Part shown: positions 6,741-15,365 of the stretch, piece by piece | Layout: each line of letters opens with the position of its first letter | Numbering within the stretch: the stretch's first letter is position 1 | DNA from: DATDCV01 sp036524155 | GTDB taxonomy: Bacteria; Verrucomicrobiota; Verrucomicrobiia; Limisphaerales; UBA8199 | DNA: 30,882 bases | Assembly (NCBI GenBank): GCA_036524155.1 | Contig: DATDCV010000541.1 | Location: forward strand, 1 to 30,882 | Direction: 5' to 3' | Made by a program: the position numbers and the translations under genes | Notes under the pieces: generated by a model | The model's database searches: none | The model's input: the letters and a program-made list of their open reading frames with translations, nothing else | Told to the model about the DNA's origin: nothing

Positions 6741-8981
6741 ATGCCACATCCGCTCATGACACTAACCCCCAGGCTTCCTTCGTGTCGCCCCCACGCCCTC
6801 GCCGACTGGCGGCGCCGCCCGCTACCCTCCGTGCTGCTGAACGCAACATTCCTTTTTGTCGCCTTGCAGATTGCGCCGCGACTGGCGGTCGGGGCCGAGT
6901 CGGTTGCAGATGACTTTTGGCGCCAGGGCTCACCCGAAAGCCAGGGCTTCTCCGCGGCCAAACTCGAGGCCCTGCGTGCCGGCTTGGCAGCCCGGAACAC
7001 CAAAGCGTTGCTGGTCATCCGCAACGATACGATTGTCTGCGAATGGTATGCGCCGGGGCAGGACCGGCACACAAAGTTTGGCACGGCCTCGCTCGCCAAA
7101 GCGCTGGTGGGCGGCGTTTCCTTCGCCGTCGCGATGACTGACGGCCGGATTGGGCTGGATGATCGGGCGACCAGCTTCATTCCGCAATGGCGGGACGACC
7201 CGCGCAAATCGCGCATCACACTGCGGCAATTGGGGTCGCACACTTCGGGAATCGACGACGCGGAAGCCGACAACAAGCCGCACGACCAGCTCACCGGCTG
7301 GAAGGGAGATTTTTGGAAGCATTTGGCCGTCCCGGACGATCCGTTCACCCTCTCGCGCGACCGCGCGCCGCTGATTTTCGAGCCGGGAGTTGAGATGCGT
7401 TACAGCAATCCAGGCATCGCTTTGTTGACCTATTGCGTCACCGCCTCGTTAAAGGACGGGGCGCAAAAAGACGTCCGTTCGCTGCTCCGTGAGCGAGTAT
7501 TGCGGCCGATCGGAGTTCCCGACGCGGAGTGGTCGGCAGGTTACGGCAAGACTTCCACTGTCGACGGCCTGCCGCTGGTCGGTTCATGGGGCGGCGGCGC
7601 CTTCACCGCCCGGGCGGCAGCGGGGGTCGGCCGGCTGATGCTGCGCGGCGGTGATTGGAACGGTCAGCGAATTCTCAGCGCCGAGGCCGTGCGGCTCACC
7701 ACTTCCGATGCCGGCACGCCGGGTCCCTGTGGCATCGGGTGGTGGAGCAACAACGAGGGGGACTGCGCGAAACTGCCACGCGACGCGTTCTTCGGTTCCG
7801 GCGCCGGACACCAGATTCTGCTGGTTGTCCCGAGCTTCAAGCTGATCGTCGCGCGTTTCGGGGGAACCCTCGCGGAGACCGGGCACAACCCCAAGGCATT
7901 CCACGAACCGTACCGGCTTTACTTGTTCGAGCCGCTGATGGCGGCCGTTGCTGCCGGCCAAGCGGAAGCCGCACCGGGCCGAAACCCGTCAGCCACGGTG
8001 GCGCCTTGCCCGCCGAGTCCCGTCATCGCCCGACTCGAGTGGGCGCCAAAAGAAACCATTATCCGCCGGGCGCCGGGCAGCGACAACTGGCCGCTCACCT
8101 GGGCCGACGACGACGCCCTTTATGGCGCTTATGGCGATGGCAACGGGTTCGCGCCATTTACGTCACAGAAATTGAGCATGGGTTTCGCACGCATTACCCG
8201 CGGACCGCTTGATCCCGCCGGAGCCAACATCGCCTCGCCTGGCGAATCGCTTGGCGAAGGGCCTCGTGGGAAGAAGGCCTCCGGGATCCTTTGTCTGGAG
8301 GGCGTCTTATATTTGCTGGCACGCAACGTCGGCAACAGCCTGCTGGGTTGGTCCGAGGACCACGGCCGGACCTGGACCTGGGCGGATTGGAAATTCAGCA
8401 CCAGCTTCGGCTGCCCCACATTCCTCAATTTCGGCCGGAACTATGCGGGCGCGCGCGACGGGTTTGTCTACATCTATTCGCCCGACTCCGACGGCGCATA
8501 TGAAGCCGCCGACCGCATGGTGCTCGCCCGCGTGCCGCGGGACCAATTGCGCAGCCGCGCCGGCTACGAGTTCTTCGTGAAGCTGGATGCACAAGGCCAA
8601 CCCGTGTGGTCCGGAGACATCGCAGCGCGCGGCGCGGTCTTCACTCATCCGGGGTGCTGTTATCGCTCGGGACTCACGTACAACGCGGCCCTCCGACGAT
8701 ACTTGTGGGTCCAGATCCTGCCGCAAAGCCGCCATCCGCAGGGGCCGCGGTTCCAAGGCGGGTTTGGGGTCTATGACGCGCCGGAACCCTGGGGGCCATG
8801 GACGAGCGTCTATGTCACCGCGGACTGGGACGTCGGCCCGGGCGAAACGGGAAGTTTCCCCGCCAAATGGATGAGCGCCGACGGTCAATCGCTGGCCTAT
8901 GTCTTCTCCGGCAACGACTCGTTTTCGGTCCGCGGGGCAAAGGTGGTGCTGGTTGAGGGGGTGGGATCGTTAAAGCGTTAA
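6741..8981 (+). CDS. Secreted beta-lactamase-family serine hydrolase fused to a DUF4185-like domain
   Basis: A 746-residue two-domain protein. A signal or anchor region (about 25-52) ends near AVGAES. The first domain is a class C beta-lactamase/esterase-type serine hydrolase: S117-L-A-K120 is the S-x-x-K catalytic motif, LGSHTSGI (164-171) is the usual 'LLTHTSGL' segment, and Y221-S-N223 is the Y-x-N motif. The second domain starts near 440 with NWPLTWADDDALYGAYGDG, typical of DUF4185, a sialidase-like beta-propeller fold often found with glycan degradation. The usual serine hydrolase is about 350-450 residues, so the second half is a fusion. Start is the ATG at 6741; a second ATG at 6756 is equally possible. 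The last codons and stop fall inside an 8-bp tandem repeat. The substrate is unknown. Confidence 0.85.
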   Translation: MPHPLMTLTPRLPSCRPHALADWRRRPLPSVLLNATFLFVALQIAPRLAVGAESVADDFWRQGSPESQGFSAAKLEALRAGLAARNTKALLVIRNDTIVCEWYAPGQDRHTKFGTASLAKALVGGVSFAVAMTDGRIGLDDRATSFIPQWRDDPRKSRITLRQLGSHTSGIDDAEADNKPHDQLTGWKGDFWKHLAVPDDPFTLSRDRAPLIFEPGVEMRYSNPGIALLTYCVTASLKDGAQKDVRSLLRERVLRPIGVPDAEWSAGYGKTSTVDGLPLVGSWGGGAFTARAAAGVGRLMLRGGDWNGQRILSAEAVRLTTSDAGTPGPCGIGWWSNNEGDCAKLPRDAFFGSGAGHQILLVVPSFKLIVARFGGTLAETGHNPKAFHEPYRLYLFEPLMAAVAAGQAEAAPGRNPSATVAPCPPSPVIARLEWAPKETIIRRAPGSDNWPLTWADDDALYGAYGDGNGFAPFTSQKLSMGFARITRGPLDPAGANIASPGESLGEGPRGKKASGILCLEGVLYLLARNVGNSLLGWSEDHGRTWTWADWKFSTSFGCPTFLNFGRNYAGARDGFVYIYSPDSDGAYEAADRMVLARVPRDQLRSRAGYEFFVKLDAQGQPVWSGDIAARGAVFTHPGCCYRSGLTYNAALRRYLWVQILPQSRHPQGPRFQGGFGVYDAPEPWGPWTSVYVTADWDVGPGETGSFPAKWMSADGQSLAYVFSGNDSFSVRGAKVVLVEGVGSLKR

Positions 8982-9015
8982 AGCGTGGAAGCGTTAAAGC
9001 GTGAAAGTGTTGAAG
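8968..9015. repeat. Six tandem 8-bp units (consensus CGTTAAAG)
   Basis: The units read CGTTAAAG, CGTTAAAG, CGTGGAAG, CGTTAAAG, CGTGAAAG and TGTTGAAG without gaps. The TAA at 8979-8981 that ends the serine hydrolase gene is inside the second unit, so the array supplies the final codons and the stop. Such short arrays are prone to slippage. Confidence 0.92.
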
Positions 9016-9296
9016 CAATTTCACATCAACGAGAGAACCTGGCACGCGGCATCTGCTTGGGGGGAGCCATCGTCCCTTCGGGCCTGAGTTCCGCCTTCTT
9101 ACGCCTTAGGCGCCGGCAGCCTTGGACAGTGTCTGACCGGATATAGCGCCAACTATCGGCAATCGCCAAAAACCGGTTGTGGTCCTGGCGACTTGGGGCA
9201 TGTTAGCTCCGCAGCCAAACTCATGAGCGATCTATTCGTTTCGCCCTGCGTGTCGGCGGTTGGATCGCGATCAAGGCAGCACTGCAGAAAACCAAA

Positions 9297-9302
9297 AAGG
9301 AG
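9297..9302 (+). promoter_or_regulatory. Strong Shine-Dalgarno deciding the MetE-like start
   Basis: AAGGAG lies ten bases before the ATG at 9313. It is the clearest ribosome binding site in the window and rejects the in-frame ATG at 9193, whose extra 40 residues look non-coding. Confidence 0.75.
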
Positions 9303-9312
9303 AGAGAATATT

Positions 9313-10563
9313 ATGGCATTTACCGCAACCAAAGATCTGTTGCTTCCGGCTACTGTTACTGGTTCATGGCCGCGGCCGCGCTGGTACAATGTAAACACCT
9401 GGGGCCGCCCCCTCGACACCGCGATGATGGATCCCTGGTTCCGTGAGCAATTCACCGATGCCCATGCCACTGTGGTTTCCGACCAGACTCGAGCGGGGCT
9501 CGACATTCTCACCACCGGGGATTACCACCTCGACGAGGATGTGGCCGGCCGCTCGTGGCACCATTATATGCTCCAGCGCTGGAAAGGGTTTGAACATGAA
9601 GAACTGCAGGGTGAAAAGACGCGCTCGCCCCTGCTTTCCTACCCCGTCGGGACCATGCTCGATTCCATCTACAAAACCTGGCGCTGGCCACGCGTGGTCG
9701 GAAAAGTCGAGCACAATCCGAGGAATCCGCTCGAATACGCCAAGATCTGGCGGATTGCGCAACAAGCGGCCGCGGCATCGGGCCGACCGGTCAAATTCGG
9801 CACCTGCTCCGCACAGGTGCTCGCGTTTTTCCTGGATAGCCATACGCCTCACTACGATCTCGACGACAAGAAACAGCTCATTTGGGACATGGCGGAGGCG
9901 ATGAATCTGGAGTTGCGCCAACTCGCCGCCTCCGGATGCAAGGTGATCCAGGTCGAAGAGCCTACGCTGCATTTTATGGCACGGTATAACCCGGAAAAGA
10001 AGGAGCTGCTGGATTTTCTGGTCGACGCCTTCAACCGTGAGGTCGCGGGCCTCGACGACGTTGAGGTTTGGATCCACACCTGCTGGGGCAACCCTAACAT
10101 GCAAAAAGTTTTCAGTGATGAGTCTTACGCGAACTCCATCGAGATTTACCTGGAGCGCCTCAAAGGTGACGTCTGGACTATCGAAGCGACCGAGAACAAC
10201 TTCAAAGAACTGCCCCTGTTCAAGAGCTATGGCCCCCGCCTCAAGAAGAAGATAGCCGTTGGTGTCGTGAGCCATCGGACTCTACAGGCCGATTTTCCTG
10301 ACGTAATCGCGGAGCGGATTCGGCGTTGCCTTAAATTCATTCCAGCCGACAAGCTGGTACTCTCGACCGACTGCGGTTTTGGCCGGCAGGGCTTCAATCG
10401 GCACTTGGCATTCTTTAAGGCTGTGGGCATTCCGATGGGGCGGAACATTCTCCTGAAGGAACTCGGCGCGCCTGAAAGATACATACCCGCGGCCGACGAG
10501 AAACTAGCCTGGGATCAGCTTCCCGATTATGAATCGTTGACTCATCTCAAACCATTGCGGTAA
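9313..10563 (+). CDS. Cobalamin-independent methionine synthase (MetE C-terminal) family methyltransferase
   Basis: A 416-residue cytosolic protein with the UROD/MetE-like barrel. The opening LLPATVTGSWPRP is the typical start of stand-alone MetE-core proteins. Zinc-ligand candidates follow the family order: H255 and C257 in IHTCWGN, a glutamate in IEATEN (about 291-294), and C354 in STDCGFG. QVEEPTLH (213-220) matches the family's 'DEP' segment. Full MetE is about 750 residues with a duplicated N-terminal half; this protein has only the catalytic half, so it resembles core-MetE or other methylthiol methyltransferases. The methyl donor cannot be assigned. Neither neighbour suggests a methionine pathway, and it appears to be a single-gene unit. 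Confidence 0.85.
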   Translation: MAFTATKDLLLPATVTGSWPRPRWYNVNTWGRPLDTAMMDPWFREQFTDAHATVVSDQTRAGLDILTTGDYHLDEDVAGRSWHHYMLQRWKGFEHEELQGEKTRSPLLSYPVGTMLDSIYKTWRWPRVVGKVEHNPRNPLEYAKIWRIAQQAAAASGRPVKFGTCSAQVLAFFLDSHTPHYDLDDKKQLIWDMAEAMNLELRQLAASGCKVIQVEEPTLHFMARYNPEKKELLDFLVDAFNREVAGLDDVEVWIHTCWGNPNMQKVFSDESYANSIEIYLERLKGDVWTIEATENNFKELPLFKSYGPRLKKKIAVGVVSHRTLQADFPDVIAERIRRCLKFIPADKLVLSTDCGFGRQGFNRHLAFFKAVGIPMGRNILLKELGAPERYIPAADEKLAWDQLPDYESLTHLKPLR

Positions 10564-10636
10564 GGATAAGACCGGACACAGGCCGTACAGCTCTCACGCG
10601 TGCGAGCGCATGTATCGAATGTACAATGATTAGCCT

Positions 10637-12082
10637 ATGGTCGGACTGCCTCATGGTTGTTCAGCCTCTCTGGACTCTTTTTGTGCCTTGGCATTAGGAT
10701 TGTGCTTCCTTCTCCTGGCTGGCACAGAGGCGCCTTCTGCTCCCGCCAAGGCGTTTCCAACCGCCGAAGGCTTTGGCGCCGACGCCGCCGGTGGCCGTGG
10801 CGGAAGGGTCATCGAGGTGACAAACCTTGAGAATTCCGGCGAAGGGAGTCTGCGCGCCGCCATGGAAGCCTCCGGCGCTCGAATCTGCGTCTTTCGGGTT
10901 AGTGGCACGATCACTCTGAAAAGCGCCATTCGGGTGCAGACGCCTTACCTGACAGTGGCGGGGCAGACCTCACCGGGCGGCGTACAGATCCGAGGCAGCG
11001 GGCAACCGGAAGGTGACTGGGGCGTATGGTTCGTGAATGGCGCGCACGACATCATCGTGCGTCATTTGCGCGTGCGGATGGGCGGCAACATGAAGCACGA
11101 TGCCGGGAACAACCTCCTCTGTTATGGAACCGCCGAGCCGGGAGTGCACGATGTTGTCTTCGACCACTGCTCGGTTTCGTGGGGCTCCGATACACAGTTA
11201 GACTGGTATGGCTCGTACCTGGACCGGGCCACCTTCCAATGGAACATCATCGGCGAGTGCTTCATGGGACAGCACATCGGAGGGAACAAGGCTCCAAAGA
11301 ACATTTCGCTCCACCACAACCTTTATGCGAACCTCGGTTCGAGAACGCCTTTGATGCAGCACGCCCGCGTTTTCGATTTTCGGAACAACGTCATTTACAA
11401 CTGGAGCGGAAATAACGCCTCGGTCTTCGGGCAATTCGCGCTCAACACCTGTGCGTTTGGCAACGTGGTGGATAACCTCTGGTTGGCCGGACCGGAAGGC
11501 GGCTACCCGTATCTCAATGTCGGCAACGGCGGCCCCGTGCGAATCGACGGTTCGAAAGCCCAGGACGGCGGAACGAAGCTGTACCTGTCCGGCAACTGGG
11601 GCCCTCGTTGCCCAACCGGCTGCACCAACGATTGGCTTGGGCACGGCGTCAACACTTGGGACTATTACGAACTGAACCACGACGGTGACACCCATCTCGT
11701 GGACCAGGCGCAATATGACGCCCGGCAGCCTTTTTCCGCGCCGGCCGTCAGCACCGATCCGGTCGGCAGCCTTCTGGAAAAAGTGCTCGCAACCGCCGGG
11801 GCCTGCAAACCCGCTCGTGATACCATCGACCTGCGAATCGTCAAAAGCGTGCGCGATAAGACCGGGAGCACCCGTGTCAGCACAACCGGCCCGTGGCCCG
11901 ACCTCGCAACCGGCGCACCGGCGCCTCCGGCAGATTCAGACCACGACGGAATGCCCGATGTTTGGGAAGCCACGCACGGCCTGGATGCGTGGAACCCGCG
12001 TGACGGCGCAGCGGTCGCAAAGAACGGCTACACCAACGTCGAGAATTACCTGAACGAACTGGCGGGTGATGCGGTTCCCTAG
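10637..12082 (+). CDS. Secreted pectate lyase (PL1-like) with a C-terminal calcium-loop segment
   Basis: A 481-residue secreted right-handed beta-helix enzyme, expected to cleave polygalacturonate by beta-elimination. A signal peptide spans about 1-38 (ALALGLCFLLLAG core). The helix begins FPTAEGFGADAAGGRGG, a hallmark of bacterial pectate lyases. FDHCSVSWG (about 174-182) matches the 'DHCS.SWG' calcium-site motif. Parallel-helix rungs follow, with HHNLYANLGSRTPLM supplying the likely catalytic arginine and FDFRNNVIYNWSG. Near residue 434 the tail DSDHDGMPDVWEATHGLD is a thrombospondin-type-3-like calcium loop common at the ends of verrucomicrobial exoenzymes. No Shine-Dalgarno precedes the ATG. 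A Gfo/Idh/MocA fragment starts immediately after its stop. Confidence 0.88.
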   Translation: MVGLPHGCSASLDSFCALALGLCFLLLAGTEAPSAPAKAFPTAEGFGADAAGGRGGRVIEVTNLENSGEGSLRAAMEASGARICVFRVSGTITLKSAIRVQTPYLTVAGQTSPGGVQIRGSGQPEGDWGVWFVNGAHDIIVRHLRVRMGGNMKHDAGNNLLCYGTAEPGVHDVVFDHCSVSWGSDTQLDWYGSYLDRATFQWNIIGECFMGQHIGGNKAPKNISLHHNLYANLGSRTPLMQHARVFDFRNNVIYNWSGNNASVFGQFALNTCAFGNVVDNLWLAGPEGGYPYLNVGNGGPVRIDGSKAQDGGTKLYLSGNWGPRCPTGCTNDWLGHGVNTWDYYELNHDGDTHLVDQAQYDARQPFSAPAVSTDPVGSLLEKVLATAGACKPARDTIDLRIVKSVRDKTGSTRVSTTGPWPDLATGAPAPPADSDHDGMPDVWEATHGLDAWNPRDGAAVAKNGYTNVENYLNELAGDAVP

Positions 12083-12083
12083 A

Positions 12084-12188
12084 TTTTGTTTCGAAATCGG
12101 CAAGTTTCTCAAGACCCGCCAGTCCCCGGTCAACGCGGAGGAGACAATCGAGATCTTTGCGTTTATGGAAGCGGCGGACGGAAGATGA
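12084..12188 (+). pseudogene. C-terminal fragment of a second Gfo/Idh/MocA oxidoreductase
   Basis: Just after the pectate lyase stop, in another frame, the sequence encodes FEIGKFLKTRQSPVNAEE followed by TIEIFAFMEAADGR and a TGA at 12186-12188. 'ETIEIFAFMEAADESKRQGG' is the familiar end of Gfo/Idh/MocA oxidoreductases. The final ESKRQGG part is lost to a frameshift around 12180, and everything upstream has been replaced by the lyase gene. It is a dead fragment and is not the same gene as the intact oxidoreductase at 4224. Confidence 0.7.
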
Positions 12189-12285
12189 GGGCGAAACGCT
12201 TACTGCGTCGCCTGCTCCCCTTGTTGGAGCATTTACCCGGACGAAGGAAGCAGCGGGATTGTGATCGAGAGCAACCGCTTCGTCT

Positions 12286-13824
12286 TCAGAGGGAGCGAAG
12301 TTGGAAGAACTGGGGGCCATTGGTCACAGCTAAGGCGACAGTCACGGAAAAAACCCCGTTTGAGAGCCTGGGGATACTGGTCAACGGCTGCCAGGAGGTA
12401 GATGAGTGCAGATTGGTTGCTGTGTAGGGGACGTAGCTGGACGCCCAGCCGGGCCAGGTCAGGCGCAATTCGGCGCCCGTCAGACTGAGGCTCAGCCTCG
12501 GTGGGGTGTGAGGGGTGTCGATCAGCATCACGGCATAACCCGTGAGTAAATAGTCTGTGCCGTTGACTGTCACAGTCCGGGACGAGTTGAGCTTGTTGAT
12601 CAGCAATGTTTTTAAGTCAGACGCGAGCACCTCCACCGCTGGGTCGGAAGAAGTGGCCTGGCAAAGCTCTGTTCCGCGGCCGAAATAATCATGGAACCAC
12701 TGAAAGACGGAATAGTGCGGAGTAGGTTGAGCGCCGGCGGAGTCACTGGTGCTGGAAAAGAGATAGTGGGCCACGCCCGATTCTCCTTCTGATGGATTCC
12801 AGAGCAGGGCGGTGACGGGAGAGGTCCCAGCCCCCCTGATCATCCAGGAGTAAATCGAGGCTTCCGCGCAAGCGAGGAACTGGCTGGCGCCGGCGTCATA
12901 GCTGGCGGTGTAATACTCAGAGTACCAGATCGGGAGGCTGGTTTTTGCCCGGATGGCTTGCAGGACGGCCTGGTACGTCCAGGTCAATGCCAATTGGTCG
13001 GCTTCACTGAGCACGTTGGGATTGTCAAAGGCCGCCAGCCAACGATCTACTGCGATGAAATCGGCCCCCGCCTTGTTACTCAGCCAGTAGTTGAGACAGT
13101 CCAGATCTCGAGGGATCAAAGGAATCTGAGTCCCAGATCCCGAATAACCCCGGGTACTTGAGGCGTCGCCCGCAACAGGCAAATAGAATCCGCCTACCTT
13201 CGCATCAGGTCGGACTGATTTGATGGCTCGGTAAACCGCGTTGTACAAGGTGGTATATTTCACATAATCCCAGTTTCCCTGCGAGCCATCGCTATTGACA
13301 ATGGAGCTGTTCCAGTACCCCTTCATTTCGTTCCAAACCACGAAGTAGCGCACGTCAGGATACTGTCGGGCGAGCGCCTGGCACAGGTTGGCGAAGTCGG
13401 TAACATGATCGTCAGCAACCCGGTCGTTCATCTTCCAATCCTGGCCGGATGTCTTCATCCACCCGGGAGCAGTACACAAGGTCAGCGCCATCTCGCCGGC
13501 GAGAGAGCGCATCAAGGCGACACGCTCATCGAGACTGGAAAAGTCATAGGTGGAACTCGGCGACGATTGGAGAACACGGCTGGCACCCCAGCCCATGATG
13601 CTTTGGTTCTGAATGTTGAGAACCGGCCGGAGCAAATCGCGGGCACGAGCGACCGTCATCGGATTGCCACTTTCCCAGTTCACTTGGGTATGCGTGACGC
13701 CGAGGTTCAGCCCGCTGGTCCCGGTGATTATCCTCGGGTTGACGCTGATGATTGGGGCCTCGGCAGCCAAGAGCAGACCTGCTTGGAACCACAAGAGGAT
13801 TAGGCAGCGAAACAACGACGACAC
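12286..13824 (-). CDS. Secreted glycoside hydrolase, clan-A-like (GH30/GH39-type barrel)
   Basis: A predicted extracellular retaining glycosidase of 512 residues from a GTG at 13824. That start gives a clean signal peptide (hydrophobic LILLWFQAGLLLAAEA). An in-frame ATG at 13926, directly after the upstream stop, would add 34 hydrophilic residues before the signal. Numbered from that longer start, the acid/base candidate is E200 in FVVWNEMKGYW and the nucleophile candidate is E337 in LPIWYSEYYT, matching the two glutamates of clan A barrels. LCTAPGWMKTSG (about 150-161) is GH30-like. The last 70 residues form a beta module ending FFQLRSL, of the same type as the tail of the 15366 gene. The exact family and substrate are not assigned. 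It probably shares a transcript with the 15138 gene. Confidence 0.75.
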   Translation of the reverse strand: MSSLFRCLILLWFQAGLLLAAEAPIISVNPRIITGTSGLNLGVTHTQVNWESGNPMTVARARDLLRPVLNIQNQSIMGWGASRVLQSSPSSTYDFSSLDERVALMRSLAGEMALTLCTAPGWMKTSGQDWKMNDRVADDHVTDFANLCQALARQYPDVRYFVVWNEMKGYWNSSIVNSDGSQGNWDYVKYTTLYNAVYRAIKSVRPDAKVGGFYLPVAGDASSTRGYSGSGTQIPLIPRDLDCLNYWLSNKAGADFIAVDRWLAAFDNPNVLSEADQLALTWTYQAVLQAIRAKTSLPIWYSEYYTASYDAGASQFLACAEASIYSWMIRGAGTSPVTALLWNPSEGESGVAHYLFSSTSDSAGAQPTPHYSVFQWFHDYFGRGTELCQATSSDPAVEVLASDLKTLLINKLNSSRTVTVNGTDYLLTGYAVMLIDTPHTPPRLSLSLTGAELRLTWPGWASSYVPYTATNLHSSTSWQPLTSIPRLSNGVFSVTVALAVTNGPQFFQLRSL

Positions 13825-13926
13825 GCAGGAACCACGGGGCGGTTTATGACTTGCCTCATTGGGTTCCAGCAGCCTGCATCGAGCCTCTGTCTCGCCGCTT
13901 CGGCTATATGGATCGCAAGCTGGCAT

Positions 13927-15138
13927 TCAGGCCTTCTTGCACCCCATCCAATCGAGCAACCAAGCCCAGGTGGCTTCGGGGGTGCGGACTGCTGGGGGCG
14001 GCGGGAGGGATTTTGCGGGGATGCTAACCGGCTTGCCGCGGTGTGCATCGGCAAGGCGTTTGAACATGCGACCCTGCTCCTTAATCCGGTTGTCTACAGT
14101 CATCAAGCCCAAGCCGTACTCGAAAGGGTGAAATTCGAAACGCCGGTCCACATCGTGGCTGGCCCACCACGTAAACCAACTGACGCCCTGGCCGATGGCG
14201 GCGCCGACCGCAAGCTCGAGCCATTTGGGCACATCGGCTTCTGGCATCTCTTCGGAACAAGCGCCGAACTCCTGCAACCAAACCGGCTTGTCGGCCGCCT
14301 GGCCGTAAGCTCGCGCGAGTACGGCCATTCCGGCAGCCACCCGCGTATACGGAGGATCGAGATGCTTACCGTGCTTTCCCGCGCCGGTCCAATACGGCCA
14401 GCAATGCAAGGCAACAATCGGTTGCCGTGCCACCAACGCCTCCGGGGAAAAGGTATTGACAGAAAACCAGGGATTGTGGTCCACCCCGTTGACGTGAATG
14501 CCGCCCGGGCTTAGCAAGCGCATGCGCTGAAAGACCCGCTCCATCCACGCGTCGCCTTGGACCGGCGCGCAGCTCCAGTTCACGTTGATTTCGTTGCCGA
14601 TGTCATACCCCAGAAAGTTGAGATGGCGGCGCATCCGTTTTGAGACCTCCTCGAGATAGAAGTCCTGCGCGGCTGCCCATTTGGGCGAAGTGAAAAAGGG
14701 CTCCTTTTCCAGGAAAGCAGGATTGAAATGAAAGCCACTAAGCCAGCCTGTGTACAGAGTTGGCAACACGTCGAGCTTCCGCTCAGCCGCCAGCTCCATG
14801 ATCTGATCGAGACGGTCGAGGTGAGCCGAGCTGACGTAGGCGGGGTTGGGCTGGAACCAGGGCCAAATCACCATGACCCGCAGATGGTCCGCGCCGATCT
14901 CAGCGATACGATCCAGGTCTCGGGCGATATAGGACGGTTGCCAGTCGTTGTAGCAGAAGTACCAGTTATGAGAGGGGACGTAGTCAACCCCAAAACGATG
15001 GCGCAATAGAGAGGCCCGTCGAACCACGGTTTCTGCGTCAGCGGGTTGGGGAAGTTTCGCCAGCCACGCGCCGGAGGCCAGGGCAGCGGAGGAAAACGCG
15101 ATGAACTGGCGGCGGCTTACTGCGTTGGGATCGTTCAT
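13927..15138 (-). CDS. Tat-exported glycoside hydrolase, GH5-like TIM barrel
   Basis: A 403-residue predicted retaining glycosidase. From the ATG at 15138 it begins MNDPNAVSRRQFIAFSSAAL, a twin-arginine signal; in-frame ATGs at 15174 and 15327 would only lengthen the leader. The barrel shows FGVDYVPSHNWYFCYNDW, then LRVMVIWPWFQPNP, then GYDIGNEINVNW with acid/base candidate E183, and VWLQEFGA with nucleophile candidate E290. This two-glutamate plan is that of GH5-type mannanases and glucanases. The WFTWWASHD segment follows the eighth-strand tryptophan pattern. Its TGA directly abuts an ATG of the next hydrolase frame, so the two minus-strand hydrolases are likely an operon. The substrate is not assigned. 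Confidence 0.78.
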   Translation of the reverse strand: MNDPNAVSRRQFIAFSSAALASGAWLAKLPQPADAETVVRRASLLRHRFGVDYVPSHNWYFCYNDWQPSYIARDLDRIAEIGADHLRVMVIWPWFQPNPAYVSSAHLDRLDQIMELAAERKLDVLPTLYTGWLSGFHFNPAFLEKEPFFTSPKWAAAQDFYLEEVSKRMRRHLNFLGYDIGNEINVNWSCAPVQGDAWMERVFQRMRLLSPGGIHVNGVDHNPWFSVNTFSPEALVARQPIVALHCWPYWTGAGKHGKHLDPPYTRVAAGMAVLARAYGQAADKPVWLQEFGACSEEMPEADVPKWLELAVGAAIGQGVSWFTWWASHDVDRRFEFHPFEYGLGLMTVDNRIKEQGRMFKRLADAHRGKPVSIPAKSLPPPPAVRTPEATWAWLLDWMGCKKA

Positions 15139-15365
15139 GAATGGCTTTGATGGGCGTTGAGACAAGGATTTCATTGGAATGTCAAGACCAGGATCACCGT
15201 GCGGTCCGCGAGCACGGTCCCAAAGTATCAGATGCGGCGCCGGCTCAAAATGACACATCTGTGCCATAGCACCCCCCGCCGCGGGTTGGTATAACCGGGC
15301 AGAAATGCGCGTTGTCCGTGCGACCATCTGGCCCCATAACTGAAACTAGACGACTGAAATCGATC

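Noticed and set aside
13846..14514. Plus-strand open frame, 222 residues
   Set aside because: It is antisense to the GH5-like gene, whose NE and QEF motifs and Tat signal fix the coding strand.
15175..15190. TTGACA on the minus strand upstream of the GH5-like gene, a possible -35 box
   Set aside because: No convincing -10 hexamer lies 16-18 bases downstream, and promoter rules for this lineage are uncertain.
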